NCBI RefSeq assembly: GCF_001544195.1
Contig: NZ_BCPY01000012.1
Span: 1-52,876 of the forward strand
Reading direction: 5' to 3'
Length of the DNA stretch: 52,876 bases
Source: Tetragenococcus solitarius NBRC 100494
GTDB lineage: Bacteria; Bacillota; Bacilli; Lactobacillales; Enterococcaceae
A program made the translations under genes and the position numbers. Below are positions 44,072-52,794 of this stretch, piece by piece (the stretch's first letter is position 1; every line of letters starts with the position of its first letter). The notes beneath the pieces are model-generated. The model was not told where the DNA came from. It was given only the letters and a program-made list of their open reading frames with translations, and ran no database searches.

Positions 44072-45532
44072 TTGATGACGAAACACCCCCTTACTGGACG
44101 CCACCAAGTGGCAATGATTACTGTTGATGATTTAGTGCCTAGCGACCATCTTGTACGTCAAATTGACCAAGCGATTTCTTTTGCGTTTATTTATCCCATT
44201 GTTGAACCCACTTATTCTTCTCTGGGTCGCCTAAGTATTGATCCTGTGGTTTTGGTTAAGTTCGTTTTACTCCAGTATCTTTTTGGCATTCGTTCGATGC
44301 GCCAAACGATCAAAGAAGTAGATACCAATATGGCTTATCGTTGGTTCTTAGGATTTGATTTTACGGAAAAAGTGCCTCACTTTTCTACCTTTGGTAAAAA
44401 TTATGCTCGACGTTTTCGAGAAACCACATTATTTGAAGATCTTTTTTCTCATATTCTTGAACAAGCCGTTAAAGCAGGATTCATTACGGAAGACAACTTA
44501 TATATGGATTCCACTCATGTGAAGGCAAATGCGAATAAACATCGATTTAATAAAGAGTTAACGCGTACCGAGGCGAAGTCCTATCAAAAAGAATTAGAAA
44601 AAGAAATCAATGATCAACGAATCCAAGCGGGAAAAAAGCCTTTTACTTGGGACGGTGAAGAAGAGGTCAAAGAAAAGAAAATCAGTCGAACAGATCCGGA
44701 GAGTGGTTATTATGTAAAGAGTGAACGTGAAAGACAATTTGCTTACGCTGCTCATACGGTGTGTGAAGACCACGGTTTCGTTTTAGAATGTAAGGTGACA
44801 CCAGGAAATATCCATGATAGCCAGGTAGCGACTTCCTTATTGGACAAAGTACGAAGGACTTTTCCAAAAGCGAAAGTGGTTGCGGCAGACGCAGGCTATA
44901 AAACCCCTGCAATTGCTCACTATTTAGTCGAAAAACAGCTACGTCCTGTTCTTCCCTATACTCGGCCTCGAGGAAAGAAAGCCTTCTTTCGTAAAAAAGA
45001 TTTTGTTTATGATGAATACTATGATTGTTATTTATGCCCAGCCGATCAAATCCTGACTTTTTCAACTATTACACGTGAAGGTTACCGAGAGTACAAATCA
45101 TCTCCGGAGGTTTGTAAACAATGTCCCCTGTTAGCCCAATGTACACAGAGTCAATCTTGTCAAAAAGTCATTACACGACATGTCTGGCAAGAGGATTTAG
45201 ATATAGCAGAAGAATTGCGTTTTACGAAGACGAATAAAACCATTTATCAACGACGAAAAGAAACAATTGAACGCGTCTTTGCAGACGCGAAAGAAAAGCA
45301 TGGTTTGCGGTGGACGAAATATCGTTCGTTAGAAAAAGTCACCGTTCATACGATGCTTACGTTTGCTGCAATGAATCTTAAAAAATTAGCCACATGGATC
45401 GCTAAAGGCACTACGCCTTTCTTTTTTTTTTTGCTTATTTTCATCAAAAAAAGACAAATCGGCTGTTTCTTCCTTAAAGTTAAGGAAATTCAACCAATTT
45501 GTCTACAGTCTGAAACGTCTCAGTTTTACTGA
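44072..45532 (+). CDS. IS1182 family transposase
   Basis: A 486-residue DDE transposase. The N-terminal domain runs LVRQIDQAISFAFIYPIVEP ... GIRSMRQTIKEVDTNMAYRW. Catalytic-region segments are YMDSTHVKANANKHRF, VVAADAGYKTPAIAHYL and the Glu in RRKETIERVFADAKEKHGLRWTKYRS; a Cys cluster (CKQCPLLAQCTQSQSC) lies before the last. AAGGAG is 10 bases before TTG 44072, with ATG 44075 as the alternative start. The frame runs past the IS end and stops at TGA 45530-45532 in the flanking repeat. A run of eleven T at 45422-45432 near the end may hide a frameshift. Confidence 0.9.
   Translation: MMTKHPLTGRHQVAMITVDDLVPSDHLVRQIDQAISFAFIYPIVEPTYSSLGRLSIDPVVLVKFVLLQYLFGIRSMRQTIKEVDTNMAYRWFLGFDFTEKVPHFSTFGKNYARRFRETTLFEDLFSHILEQAVKAGFITEDNLYMDSTHVKANANKHRFNKELTRTEAKSYQKELEKEINDQRIQAGKKPFTWDGEEEVKEKKISRTDPESGYYVKSERERQFAYAAHTVCEDHGFVLECKVTPGNIHDSQVATSLLDKVRRTFPKAKVVAADAGYKTPAIAHYLVEKQLRPVLPYTRPRGKKAFFRKKDFVYDEYYDCYLCPADQILTFSTITREGYREYKSSPEVCKQCPLLAQCTQSQSCQKVITRHVWQEDLDIAEELRFTKTNKTIYQRRKETIERVFADAKEKHGLRWTKYRSLEKVTVHTMLTFAAMNLKKLATWIAKGTTPFFFFLLIFIKKRQIGCFFLKVKEIQPICLQSETSQFY
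45453..45504 (-). terminator. Inward-facing hairpin at the right IS end (minus strand)
   Basis: AGACAAAT / ATTTGTCT encloses TTCCTTAA / TTAAGGAA. On the minus strand the outer stem ends in a seven-T run (complement of the A run at 45446-45453). It would stop transcription entering from the pbp side. Confidence 0.55.
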
Positions 45533-45546
45533 GGCGTTTTTTAAAT
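45513..45546 (+). terminator. Right copy of the duplicated ccpA terminator
   Basis: The same 27-bp hairpin as at 43954-43980, here followed by a T run (45537-45542) before AAAT, so it is a full intrinsic terminator and presumably keeps the original downstream context. Confidence 0.85.
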
Positions 45547-45649
45547 ACTTAATTTCGAATATATCACTAAAAATTAACAAATTAAAATTGAATAAAGTGT
45601 TATTTTTATGAATGAAAGAGCTATGAACTTTTCTTGACTGATAGCATGC

Positions 45650-45688
45650 AAAAAACAAGGAAGGCTATTACACCTTCCTTGTTTTTTT
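45650..45688 (-). terminator. Terminator at the end of the pbp gene
   Basis: A 15-bp stem, AAAAAACAAGGAAGG / CCTTCCTTGTTTTTT, lies next to the pbp stop. The symmetrical A/T flanks make it usable on both strands. Confidence 0.85.
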
Positions 45689-48038
45689 AGTCGTCATTAT
45701 CGCTGTTATCGTTGCTGTTATTGTTCGATTGTCCGTTTCGCCAGTAGTCTATATAATTCTTTTTACTGCCGCCAATACCAAATTTGAAACTTGCGTCTGG
45801 TGGAGTTCCTTTTGCCCAATAAGAATCTGTCGTGTCATTAGGAACCCGCATAGTTGAACCATCTACATCTACGGTATCATTATCGTCTACTTTTGTCCCA
45901 GTAAACTTAGAAACTTCTTCTTTTTTGACGTCGTTATCTAGAGTAAATTTCTCATTAGCACCTAAGCTATCTGGGTTAGCTTGATAAATCGAATTTGCAA
46001 GATAAGCCATATAACGAGCAGTCCGTTTGCTAGCATCGCGATCAGTACCCTTATTGTCTTCACGCCCGGACCAACTACTTAAAGTAGCTTTTGGCGTGGA
46101 AACCACTAACCATGAGTCTTTATAGTCATCGGTAGTTCCGGTTTTTCCAACCCAGTCGGCATTGGCCAGACTGTAATTTAAATTGCTAACATCCGATTTG
46201 AATTCAGTGGTATGTCCACTATCTATAACGCTACGCATTAAATTATTCATAATAGAAGCTGCTTGTTTTGAATACACACGTTCAGGTTTTTCCTCATGCT
46301 CATAAAGCGCGTCACCATGTGAATCGGTGATTGATTCAATTAGATAGCCTTCTTGATAGATGCCATCATTTGCTAATGTTTGGAAACCATTCGTTTGTGC
46401 TAGTGTTGTCAACTCAGGTACACCTGAAGAGGCTGATTCATAGGTCCAAGCATCCGTTTCTGGGTAGTTCATTTTCTTTAAGTAATTATCATAAACAAAT
46501 GAAGTATCATCTTTTTCATCTAAAAGGGCTTGGTAAATGTGATAACTAGCAATATTACTTGAGTGTTCAAGAGATTCACGAATGGTTTGGAACGTTTTGG
46601 TTCCTTTATTTGTCGCGTTCACAATAGGATCACCTTTGTTTTCTCCCTGTTGCCATTTTGCCGGGTAATCTGACACCCGGGAATTAGTCCCCATGAGGCC
46701 TTGATCAATAGCAGGACCATAAACCAGCGCTGGTTTGATCGCTGAACCTGCTTGTCGAGTAGAGTTAAAGGCATGGTTAAATTGATTGTCTTCATAATTT
46801 CGACCGCCAACAAAACCAAGGATTTTTCCTGTCTCATTGTCCATATAGACGTTTCCTACTTCGACTTGATTATTGTTGTCTAATAGATAACCGTAATTTT
46901 CGGCAGTATCTTGCATGGCATTATAGATATCAGGGTCGATGGTAGTTTTGACAGTATAACCGCCATTCGCCAGTTTTTGTTGTGCTTTTTCTACATATTT
47001 TTGATAGGTTTCTTCATCAGCAAACTCTTTACTGCTAATGTTGTCCCCATCTGCTAGTTGTTTAGCAATGATTTTTAAAGATTCATTCATTACAGTATCG
47101 TATAAAAAGCCACGTTCTTTTGTCTCATCTGTACTTTCTTGTTCTTGAAAGTCTTTTGTTAAATCATAGTCTTTGGCTTGTGTATACTCTTTTTTGGAGA
47201 TGTCGTGATTGCGATACATACTAAATAGTACATAATCTTTACGTTCTAGGCCGGGTTCTAAGTCCTCTTGCAACTCCCCAGAATTAGTGTAAGGACTATA
47301 AGTAATTGGGCTTTGAGGCAAGCCAGCAATAAAGGCTGCTTGTGGTAAATTTAGGTCATTGGCATTTTTACCAAAAATACCTTTGGCTGCTTCTTGCGCT
47401 CCAGCAATATTTTTTCCTTCATTATTTCGTCCAAAAGGAGATACGTTTAAATACATGGTAACAATCTCATCTTTAGAAAAATTCTTTTCGACCTGATTTG
47501 CAAGTAAAATTTCATTTGCTTTACGCTTAAAGGTAACTTCATCAGATAAAATCTGTTGCTTTACAATTTGCTGAGTCAAAGTAGAGCCCCCGCTTGAACC
47601 AATACCAGTTACTTCAGACACAAGTGCTCGAAATACTGCTTTAGGAACAACCCCTTTATGCTGATAGAAATTTTCATCTTCTGTAGCAATCACTGCTTTT
47701 TTTAGTAAATCAGATATCTGATCAGAATTAATGCTATCTCGTTGCAACTCAGTATCGATTGTTGCAATATTACTTCCATCTGCATAAGCTAGATGAGAGG
47801 TTTCATCGATATCTTCTAAATCCTTTTGTAAATCTTCTTTCGTAGGTGTCTTGGTGTCTTCAACCAAATAAGCAAAATAGCCTGCCCCGATGCCTACGCC
47901 AAGTGCGCCAAACATGATGAAAAGACTGACAGCTACTAGTAGAAGGGATTGAATGACTCGTATAACGATATGAAAATAAAACCAGCCATTATTTTTTTGC
48001 TGTTTTGTTTTTTTACTATTTTTTCCCTGCTGCGACAA
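45687..48038 (-). CDS. Class A penicillin-binding protein (bifunctional transglycosylase/transpeptidase)
   Basis: A 783-residue protein polymerising and cross-linking peptidoglycan outside the membrane. A basic cytoplasmic tail precedes one TM segment (about residues 25-52). The GT51 domain has ATEDENFYQHKG and GGSTLTQQIVKQ. The transpeptidase motifs are SAIKP (SxxK serine), SSN in LEHSSNIA, and KTGTTDD. The C-terminus is an Asn/Ser/Asp tail. TTG 48038 lies 5 bases after GAGGTGA, while GTG 48047 overlaps that site. Next to ccpA in Enterococcus faecalis lies pbp1B (from memory), so this is probably its orthologue. Confidence 0.92.
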   Translation of the reverse strand: MSQQGKNSKKTKQQKNNGWFYFHIVIRVIQSLLLVAVSLFIMFGALGVGIGAGYFAYLVEDTKTPTKEDLQKDLEDIDETSHLAYADGSNIATIDTELQRDSINSDQISDLLKKAVIATEDENFYQHKGVVPKAVFRALVSEVTGIGSSGGSTLTQQIVKQQILSDEVTFKRKANEILLANQVEKNFSKDEIVTMYLNVSPFGRNNEGKNIAGAQEAAKGIFGKNANDLNLPQAAFIAGLPQSPITYSPYTNSGELQEDLEPGLERKDYVLFSMYRNHDISKKEYTQAKDYDLTKDFQEQESTDETKERGFLYDTVMNESLKIIAKQLADGDNISSKEFADEETYQKYVEKAQQKLANGGYTVKTTIDPDIYNAMQDTAENYGYLLDNNNQVEVGNVYMDNETGKILGFVGGRNYEDNQFNHAFNSTRQAGSAIKPALVYGPAIDQGLMGTNSRVSDYPAKWQQGENKGDPIVNATNKGTKTFQTIRESLEHSSNIASYHIYQALLDEKDDTSFVYDNYLKKMNYPETDAWTYESASSGVPELTTLAQTNGFQTLANDGIYQEGYLIESITDSHGDALYEHEEKPERVYSKQAASIMNNLMRSVIDSGHTTEFKSDVSNLNYSLANADWVGKTGTTDDYKDSWLVVSTPKATLSSWSGREDNKGTDRDASKRTARYMAYLANSIYQANPDSLGANEKFTLDNDVKKEEVSKFTGTKVDDNDTVDVDGSTMRVPNDTTDSYWAKGTPPDASFKFGIGGSKKNYIDYWRNGQSNNNSNDNSDNDD

Positions 48039-48201
48039 ATTCGTCACCTCATTAATTTTTTTACTTCTGTCTGATTATAGCAAAAAATGATGCGCTTGAA
48101 TAGTTCCCCAGTTTTAATCCAAAACAAAACTAAAGCTTTCCTTTAATAGTTTTTTCAGTTATTATTACAAATGAGACTATTTAATAAGGAGGAAATACCA
48201 C

Positions 48202-49464
48202 ATGCAATCAGACTTTTTCCAAGAATTAAAACAGCGTGGTTTAGTTCATCAGACGACGGATGAAACAGCTTTAGAAAATCAACTAAACAAAGAGTCTGTA
48301 AAATTATACGTAGGTTTTGATCCAACAGCTGACAGCTTACATATTGGTCATTTACTGCCTATTTTAATGCTTCGTCGTTTTCAGCAAAACGGTCATGTGC
48401 CAATTGCTCTAGTTGGCGGCGGTACAGGAATGATCGGAGACCCTTCATTTAAAGATCAAGAAAGGCAATTAAATCCTTTAACAACTGTTCAAGATTGGTC
48501 GAATAATATTAAGCAGCAATTATCCCAGTTCATTGATTTTCATAAAGAAAAAAACCCTGCGATTGTGGCCAATAATTATGATTGGTTAGGGGAAATGTCT
48601 CTAATCGATTTCTTGCGTGATGTGGGGAAAAATTTTACAATTAATTATATGATGAGTAAAGAAAGCGTAAAACGTCGTATTGAATCAGGTATCTCTTATA
48701 CTGAATTTGCTTATCAGCTGCTGCAAGCCTATGATTTTTTGAAATTATACCAAAAATATGGCTGCCTTTTACAATTAGGTGGAAGTGATCAATGGGGAAA
48801 TATCACTTCTGGGATTGAATTATTACATCGCCAAGAAGATGTTCAAGCTTTCGGGCTTACCATGCCGCTCATTACAAAAGCAGATGGAAAAAAATTTGGT
48901 AAGACTGAAGGTAATGCGATTTGGTTAGATGCTAATAAAACGAGTCCTTACGAGTTTTACCAATTTTGGTTAAATACCGATGACCGGGATGCAGTGAAAT
49001 TTTTAAAATATTTTACTTTCTTTAGCTTAGATGAAATTGCACAAATTGAAAAAGAATTTAACCAAGCGCCAGAAACTCGGATTGCGCAAAAAGCATTGGC
49101 TAAAGACGTGACGACTTTGGTCCATGGCAAAGAGGCTTACGAGCAAGCGGTACGTATTTCAGAGGCCTTATTTAGCGGGTCAATTAAAAAATTAAGTGCC
49201 CAAGAATTAGATCAGGCATTTAGCGGAGTCCCCGCCTATGAAGTTAGGACTGAAGATTCTTTGAATTTAGTTGAAATATTACTCGCTGCTGGAATTGAAA
49301 CTTCAAAGCGCCAAGCAAGGGAAGATATTAACAATGGAGCGATTTACCTGAATGGCGATCGTGTCCAAGATACAAGTTATGAAATTAGTGAAAAAGACAA
49401 ATTAAGCGGGAAAACGACCGTTATTCGTCGGGGGAAGAAACGGTACTTCATGCTGCGCTTTTAA
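48202..49464 (+). CDS. tyrS: Tyrosyl-tRNA synthetase
   Basis: A 420-residue class I synthetase. The HIGH motif ([10 protein letters not shown], residues 47-50) and KMSKS-equivalent KFGKT are present, with the tyrosine pocket [11 protein letters not shown]-terminal S4 domain ([20 protein letters not shown]) binds the long variable arm. The start follows AAGGAGGAAA. The 150-base gap upstream shows no T-box leader, unlike tyrS of many Firmicutes. Confidence 0.96.
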   Translation: MQSDFFQELKQRGLVHQTTDETALENQLNKESVKLYVGFDPTADSLHIGHLLPILMLRRFQQNGHVPIALVGGGTGMIGDPSFKDQERQLNPLTTVQDWSNNIKQQLSQFIDFHKEKNPAIVANNYDWLGEMSLIDFLRDVGKNFTINYMMSKESVKRRIESGISYTEFAYQLLQAYDFLKLYQKYGCLLQLGGSDQWGNITSGIELLHRQEDVQAFGLTMPLITKADGKKFGKTEGNAIWLDANKTSPYEFYQFWLNTDDRDAVKFLKYFTFFSLDEIAQIEKEFNQAPETRIAQKALAKDVTTLVHGKEAYEQAVRISEALFSGSIKKLSAQELDQAFSGVPAYEVRTEDSLNLVEILLAAGIETSKRQAREDINNGAIYLNGDRVQDTSYEISEKDKLSGKTTVIRRGKKRYFMLRF

Positions 49465-49480
49465 CAAAAATATAGAAAAT

Positions 49481-49513
49481 CACAAGAACCCCGCTTTCTT
49501 GTGTTTTTCTTTT
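49481..49513 (+). terminator. Terminator after tyrS
   Basis: A 7-bp stem CACAAGA / TCTTGTG is followed by a T-rich tract. Confidence 0.8.
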
Positions 49514-49532
49514 TTCAAAGGAAGTTTTTTGG

Positions 49533-50447
49533 TTGGGAACAATTATTACACGTGCTGTCGGTCTGTTTTTGATTATTTTACTCGCTTATTTTTTAAAGCG
49601 AATTGGTTTTTTGGATAAAGCAGATGGTTCGAGTTTGTCCATTGTTATTATGAATGTGACTTTGCCGGCTGTTGTTATAATCAACTTAGCTAATTTAGAT
49701 GTGAAAGGCAGCTTATTATTTTTTGTACTGCTTGGCTTGCTCTGGTCGCTTTTACAAATTTTTATAAGTTATTTTGTAGCGCGAAAAAAAGAGAAGATCG
49801 ATCAGCAATTTTTTATTTATTGTGCTACTGGATTTAATATTGGAAATTTCACACTGCCTTTTATACAGGGCTTTTTGCCACTAGGTGTTCCTTTATTATC
49901 GATGTTTGATACCGGAAATAGCATTATGCTTGCTGGGGGGACGAAAGTTGTCAGTGACCGCTTAACAAAACAAAATACTAGTCTCCACTTTAAAAGGATT
50001 TTAAGACAGTTATTTTCTTCAATTCCTTTTAGTTGTTATGTATTGATGTTAGTGTTAAGAGTATTTTCAATTGATTTACCGGATTCTTTTTTGACAGTAC
50101 TTACCCCAGTCGCAGATGCCAATGTTTTTTTATCGATGTTTATGATTGGTTTATATTTAGAACTGCGCTTACCTAAACAAGACCGCAATACGGTGATACA
50201 GTTGTTAACATTACGTTATGTCATGGGACTTGTCTTTGTATTTATCCTTTATCTATTGCCTATTGCCCCACTGACAAAAACCATATTATGTTTGCTTTGT
50301 GTCACCCCAGTCCCATTGTTTGGTGTAGTGAATTCTGTTATCGCTGGCGTTAAAGAAGAAAGTGTGGGATTTGCTTCTTCGATTAGTTTTTTGATTAGCT
50401 TACCGCTGATGACGTTACTCTTGCTATTATTAGGTCCAGTAAACTAA
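49533..50447 (+). CDS. AEC family transporter (auxin efflux carrier type)
   Basis: A 304-residue membrane protein with about ten hydrophobic segments and an intramembrane inverted repeat typical of the AEC/PIN fold. Family-like segments are IVIMNVTLPAVVIINLA in the first half and ADANVFLSMFMIGLYLEL in the second. Lactic acid bacterial members move malate or other organic anions; the substrate here is unknown. The TTG start lies 10 bases after AAAGGAAG. Confidence 0.85.
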   Translation: MGTIITRAVGLFLIILLAYFLKRIGFLDKADGSSLSIVIMNVTLPAVVIINLANLDVKGSLLFFVLLGLLWSLLQIFISYFVARKKEKIDQQFFIYCATGFNIGNFTLPFIQGFLPLGVPLLSMFDTGNSIMLAGGTKVVSDRLTKQNTSLHFKRILRQLFSSIPFSCYVLMLVLRVFSIDLPDSFLTVLTPVADANVFLSMFMIGLYLELRLPKQDRNTVIQLLTLRYVMGLVFVFILYLLPIAPLTKTILCLLCVTPVPLFGVVNSVIAGVKEESVGFASSISFLISLPLMTLLLLLLGPVN

Positions 50448-50474
50448 AAGGTATAGAAAAAAGGAGGAAAAGGG

Positions 50475-51365
50475 ATGTTAATTGGTTCTCATGTTTCAAT
50501 GAAAGGAAAAAAGATGTTACTTGGTTCGGCTAAAGAAGCGGCAAGTTATGATGCCTCTACTTTTATGATTTATACAGGAGCGCCACAAAATACGCGTAGA
50601 AAAGCCATTGAAGATATGCGGATTGAAGAGGGTAAAGCTTATATGGATGAACATGGACTCTCTAACATTGTTGTCCACGCGCCTTATATCGTTAACTTAG
50701 CAAACACAGCTAAAAAGCAGACGTTTGAGTTTGCGGTACAATTTTTAAGAGATGAAATTAAACGAGCAGAAGCGCTTGGTGCAAAACAAATCACCTTACA
50801 TCCAGGTTCACACGTAGGAGCGGGAGCAGATGCCGGTATTTCACAGATCGTAAAAGGATTAAATGAGGTCTTAGACAAAAATCAGGTGCCTCAAATTGCA
50901 CTAGAGACGATGGCTGGAAAAGGAACCGAAGTAGGACGTTCTTTTGAAGAGCTGGCGCGCATTATTGATGGGGTTACATTAAACGATAAACTTTCGGTGA
51001 CTTTTGATACATGTCACACGAATGACGCAGGCTATAATATAAGAGAAGATTTTGATGGGGTATTAAATGAATTTGACCAAGTGATCGGCTTGGAGCGTTT
51101 GAAAGTTGTTCATATCAATGATTCTAAAAATAAGCAAGGGTCTCATAAAGACCGGCATGAAAATATTGGTTTTGGCACGATCGGCTTTGAAGCTTTGAGC
51201 CAGGTTGCACATCATGACAAGCTGTCAAACTTGCCCAAAATCCTAGAAACACCATGGGTAGGAGAAGACAAAAAGAATAAAAAGTCTCCTTATGGTTTTG
51301 AAATTGCGATGTTACGTGAGGAGAAATTTGATCCTAATTTGTTAGAAAAAATTGAACAACAGTAA
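50475..51365 (+). CDS. nfo: Endonuclease IV
   Basis: A 296-residue TIM-barrel, zinc-dependent AP endonuclease of base-excision repair. Metal-binding segments are [77 protein letters not shown] and ILETPW. It starts 27 bases after the transporter behind AAGGAGGAAAAGGG. Confidence 0.95.
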   Translation: MLIGSHVSMKGKKMLLGSAKEAASYDASTFMIYTGAPQNTRRKAIEDMRIEEGKAYMDEHGLSNIVVHAPYIVNLANTAKKQTFEFAVQFLRDEIKRAEALGAKQITLHPGSHVGAGADAGISQIVKGLNEVLDKNQVPQIALETMAGKGTEVGRSFEELARIIDGVTLNDKLSVTFDTCHTNDAGYNIREDFDGVLNEFDQVIGLERLKVVHINDSKNKQGSHKDRHENIGFGTIGFEALSQVAHHDKLSNLPKILETPWVGEDKKNKKSPYGFEIAMLREEKFDPNLLEKIEQQ

Positions 51366-51371
51366 ATAGTG

Positions 51372-51403
51372 AAAAGCAGAATCAAGAGCGATTCTGCTTT
51401 TTG
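51372..51403 (+). terminator. Terminator after nfo
   Basis: A 12-bp stem AAAAGCAGAATC / GATTCTGCTTTT is followed by T. Confidence 0.85.
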
Positions 51404-51454
51404 TGTATAGGATTATTTTTTTGTATAATAAAATCAGAAAGGCGGGGATAAAAG

Positions 51455-52264
51455 ATGATGTTAAATGAAACATTTCAGCTAGCAAATGGCACAAAGATAC
51501 CTAAAATTGGTTTTGGTACTTGGCAAATGCCCCCAGATGACGCTTACCGTTCTACCAAATATGCTTTAGACAACGGTTATAAACACGTTGATACGGCATA
51601 TGTTTATGGAAATGAAACAGATGTGGGAAGAGCGATAAAAGACTCGAGTGTTTCGCGTGACGAAATTTTTATTACCACAAAAGTCCCAGCGGAAACGGAT
51701 TCTTATGAAGAAGCGATGAAAAATATTGACGAATCTTTGCGACGCTTAGCAGTGGAGCATGTAGATTTATTATTAATTCACGCACCTAGACCGTGGAGTC
51801 GAATTGGCGAGGTACACCAAGAAGATGATAAGAAAAACATTCAAGTTTGGAAAGCCTTAGAAGATGCTTACCAAGAAGGAAAAGCAAAAGCGATTGGCGT
51901 CTCAAACTTTAACGTTGATGATTTAAAAAATATTATAGCAAACGGGAAAGTAAAACCGATGGTGAACCAGATTAAGTGTTATATTGGTAATTTGAGCACT
52001 GGAAATATTGAATTTTGTCAAAACAATTCCATTTTAGTGGAAGGTTATTCACCACTAGCCACAGGCGGTATATTAGATGACAAGAAAATTAAAAAAATAG
52101 CGGAAAAATACAATAAGTCCATTCCACAAGTAGCAATACGTTATTTACTACAAAAGGACATCTTACCGCTACCTAAGTCTGTGCATGAAACTTATATTCT
52201 AGAAAATGCACAGGTGGATTTTGTTTTAGAAAAAGAAGATATGTACGAACTAGATCAGTTATAA
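51455..52264 (+). CDS. Aldo/keto reductase (second copy)
   Basis: A 269-residue AKR. The tetrad is Asp/Tyr in HVDTAYVYGNE, Lys in ITTKVPAE and His in LLIHAPRP. It differs clearly from the enzyme at 20080 (for example in the loop ATGGILDDKKIKKIAEKYNK), so it is not a recent duplicate. The physiological substrate is unknown. ATG 51455 and ATG 51458 are adjacent possible starts after AAAGGCGGGG. No clear terminator follows. Confidence 0.88.
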   Translation: MMLNETFQLANGTKIPKIGFGTWQMPPDDAYRSTKYALDNGYKHVDTAYVYGNETDVGRAIKDSSVSRDEIFITTKVPAETDSYEEAMKNIDESLRRLAVEHVDLLLIHAPRPWSRIGEVHQEDDKKNIQVWKALEDAYQEGKAKAIGVSNFNVDDLKNIIANGKVKPMVNQIKCYIGNLSTGNIEFCQNNSILVEGYSPLATGGILDDKKIKKIAEKYNKSIPQVAIRYLLQKDILPLPKSVHETYILENAQVDFVLEKEDMYELDQL

Positions 52265-52359
52265 ATCAATGAACCTAAAAGAGTGATTTCTACCTTTTCT
52301 TTTCGTTATTTTTCTAGTAGAATGTTTTATGGACAGTCTAGAGGAGAGGAGAGTGCAGA

Positions 52360-52575
52360 ATGTCAACAGGTTATGTAATTTTGATTGCAGTGATTGCTTT
52401 AGTTGTTGGAGCGATTGGCGGTTTCTTTTTAGCACGTAAATATATGGAAGATTATATGAAAAAAAATCCACCCATTAACGAAGATATGTTACGCACAATG
52501 ATGATGTCGATGGGACAAAAGCCTTCTGAAAAGAAAATTCGACAAATGATGCAACAAATGAAAAATCAGAAATAA
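52360..52575 (+). CDS. yneF: YneF family membrane protein
   Basis: A 71-residue protein with one N-terminal transmembrane segment (about residues 5-26), then [42 protein letters not shown], the hallmark of the UPF0154/YneF family. The function is unknown. The start follows GAGGAGAGGAGAG. Confidence 0.92.
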   Translation: MSTGYVILIAVIALVVGAIGGFFLARKYMEDYMKKNPPINEDMLRTMMMSMGQKPSEKKIRQMMQQMKNQK

Positions 52576-52576
52576 A

Positions 52577-52614
52577 GAAAAAAGCTTTGGACTTTTGTTC
52601 AAGGCTTTTTTTTG
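52577..52614 (+). terminator. Terminator after yneF
   Basis: AAAGCTTTGGAC pairs with GTTCAAGGCTTT (G-U pairs included), followed by a T run. Confidence 0.8.
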
Positions 52615-52628
52615 GATAAAAAGTAGAT

Positions 52629-52794
52629 GACTTCCCCTTATTTTCGGTAGAAAGAAGGGAAATACAGAGAACTTCCCCTTATTCCTAGTAAAAAGAAGGT
52701 AAGTTCAAAAGACTTCTCTTCATTTTTGGTAAAAAGAGAGGAAATACAGAAATCTTCCCTTCGTTTCTGATGAAAAGAAGGGAAGTGATCGTTA
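52629..52794. repeat. Four imperfect 41-bp tandem repeats, each hairpin-prone
   Basis: CTTC-type units begin at 52631, 52672, 52713 and 52754, exactly 41 bases apart, each with a pyrimidine-rich 5' part (CTTCCCCTT, CTTCCCCTT, CTTCTCTTC, CTTCCCTTC) and a purine-rich 3' part (AAGAAGGGAA-like). The fourth has a perfect 9-bp stem CTTCCCTTC / GAAGGGAAG with a 14-base loop. The others form shorter or shifted stems. No gene is visible here; the rest to 52876 is AT-rich with a possible degenerate fifth unit. Confidence 0.8.

Larger units (their letters stand above)
43981..45512 (+). mobile_element. IS1182-type insertion sequence, 1532 bp
   Basis: The ends are CAGACTGTAGACAAA at 43981-43995 and its exact complement at 45498-45512 (15-bp perfect terminal inverted repeats). 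A 27-bp direct repeat of the ccpA terminator flanks the element. One transposase gene lies inside. The apparent extension of the inverted repeat by CGTTT/AAACG comes from the palindromic target, not the element. Confidence 0.88.

Noticed and set aside
43888-44127. Frame spanning the ccpA end and IS left end
   Set aside because: It crosses the ccpA stop, the direct repeat and the IS boundary; it is a chance open frame.
43976-45517. Longer (20-bp) terminal inverted repeats of the IS
   Set aside because: The outer five bases belong to the palindromic target repeat, as the intact 27-bp direct repeat shows.
48060-48201. T-box riboswitch upstream of tyrS
   Set aside because: The gap is too short and shows no T-box core or antiterminator pairing.
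52713-52785. Compensatory base changes between repeat units 3 and 4
   Set aside because: When aligned strictly by the 41-bp period, unit 3 has a C-A mismatch; its best stem is shifted by three bases, so true covariation is not shown.
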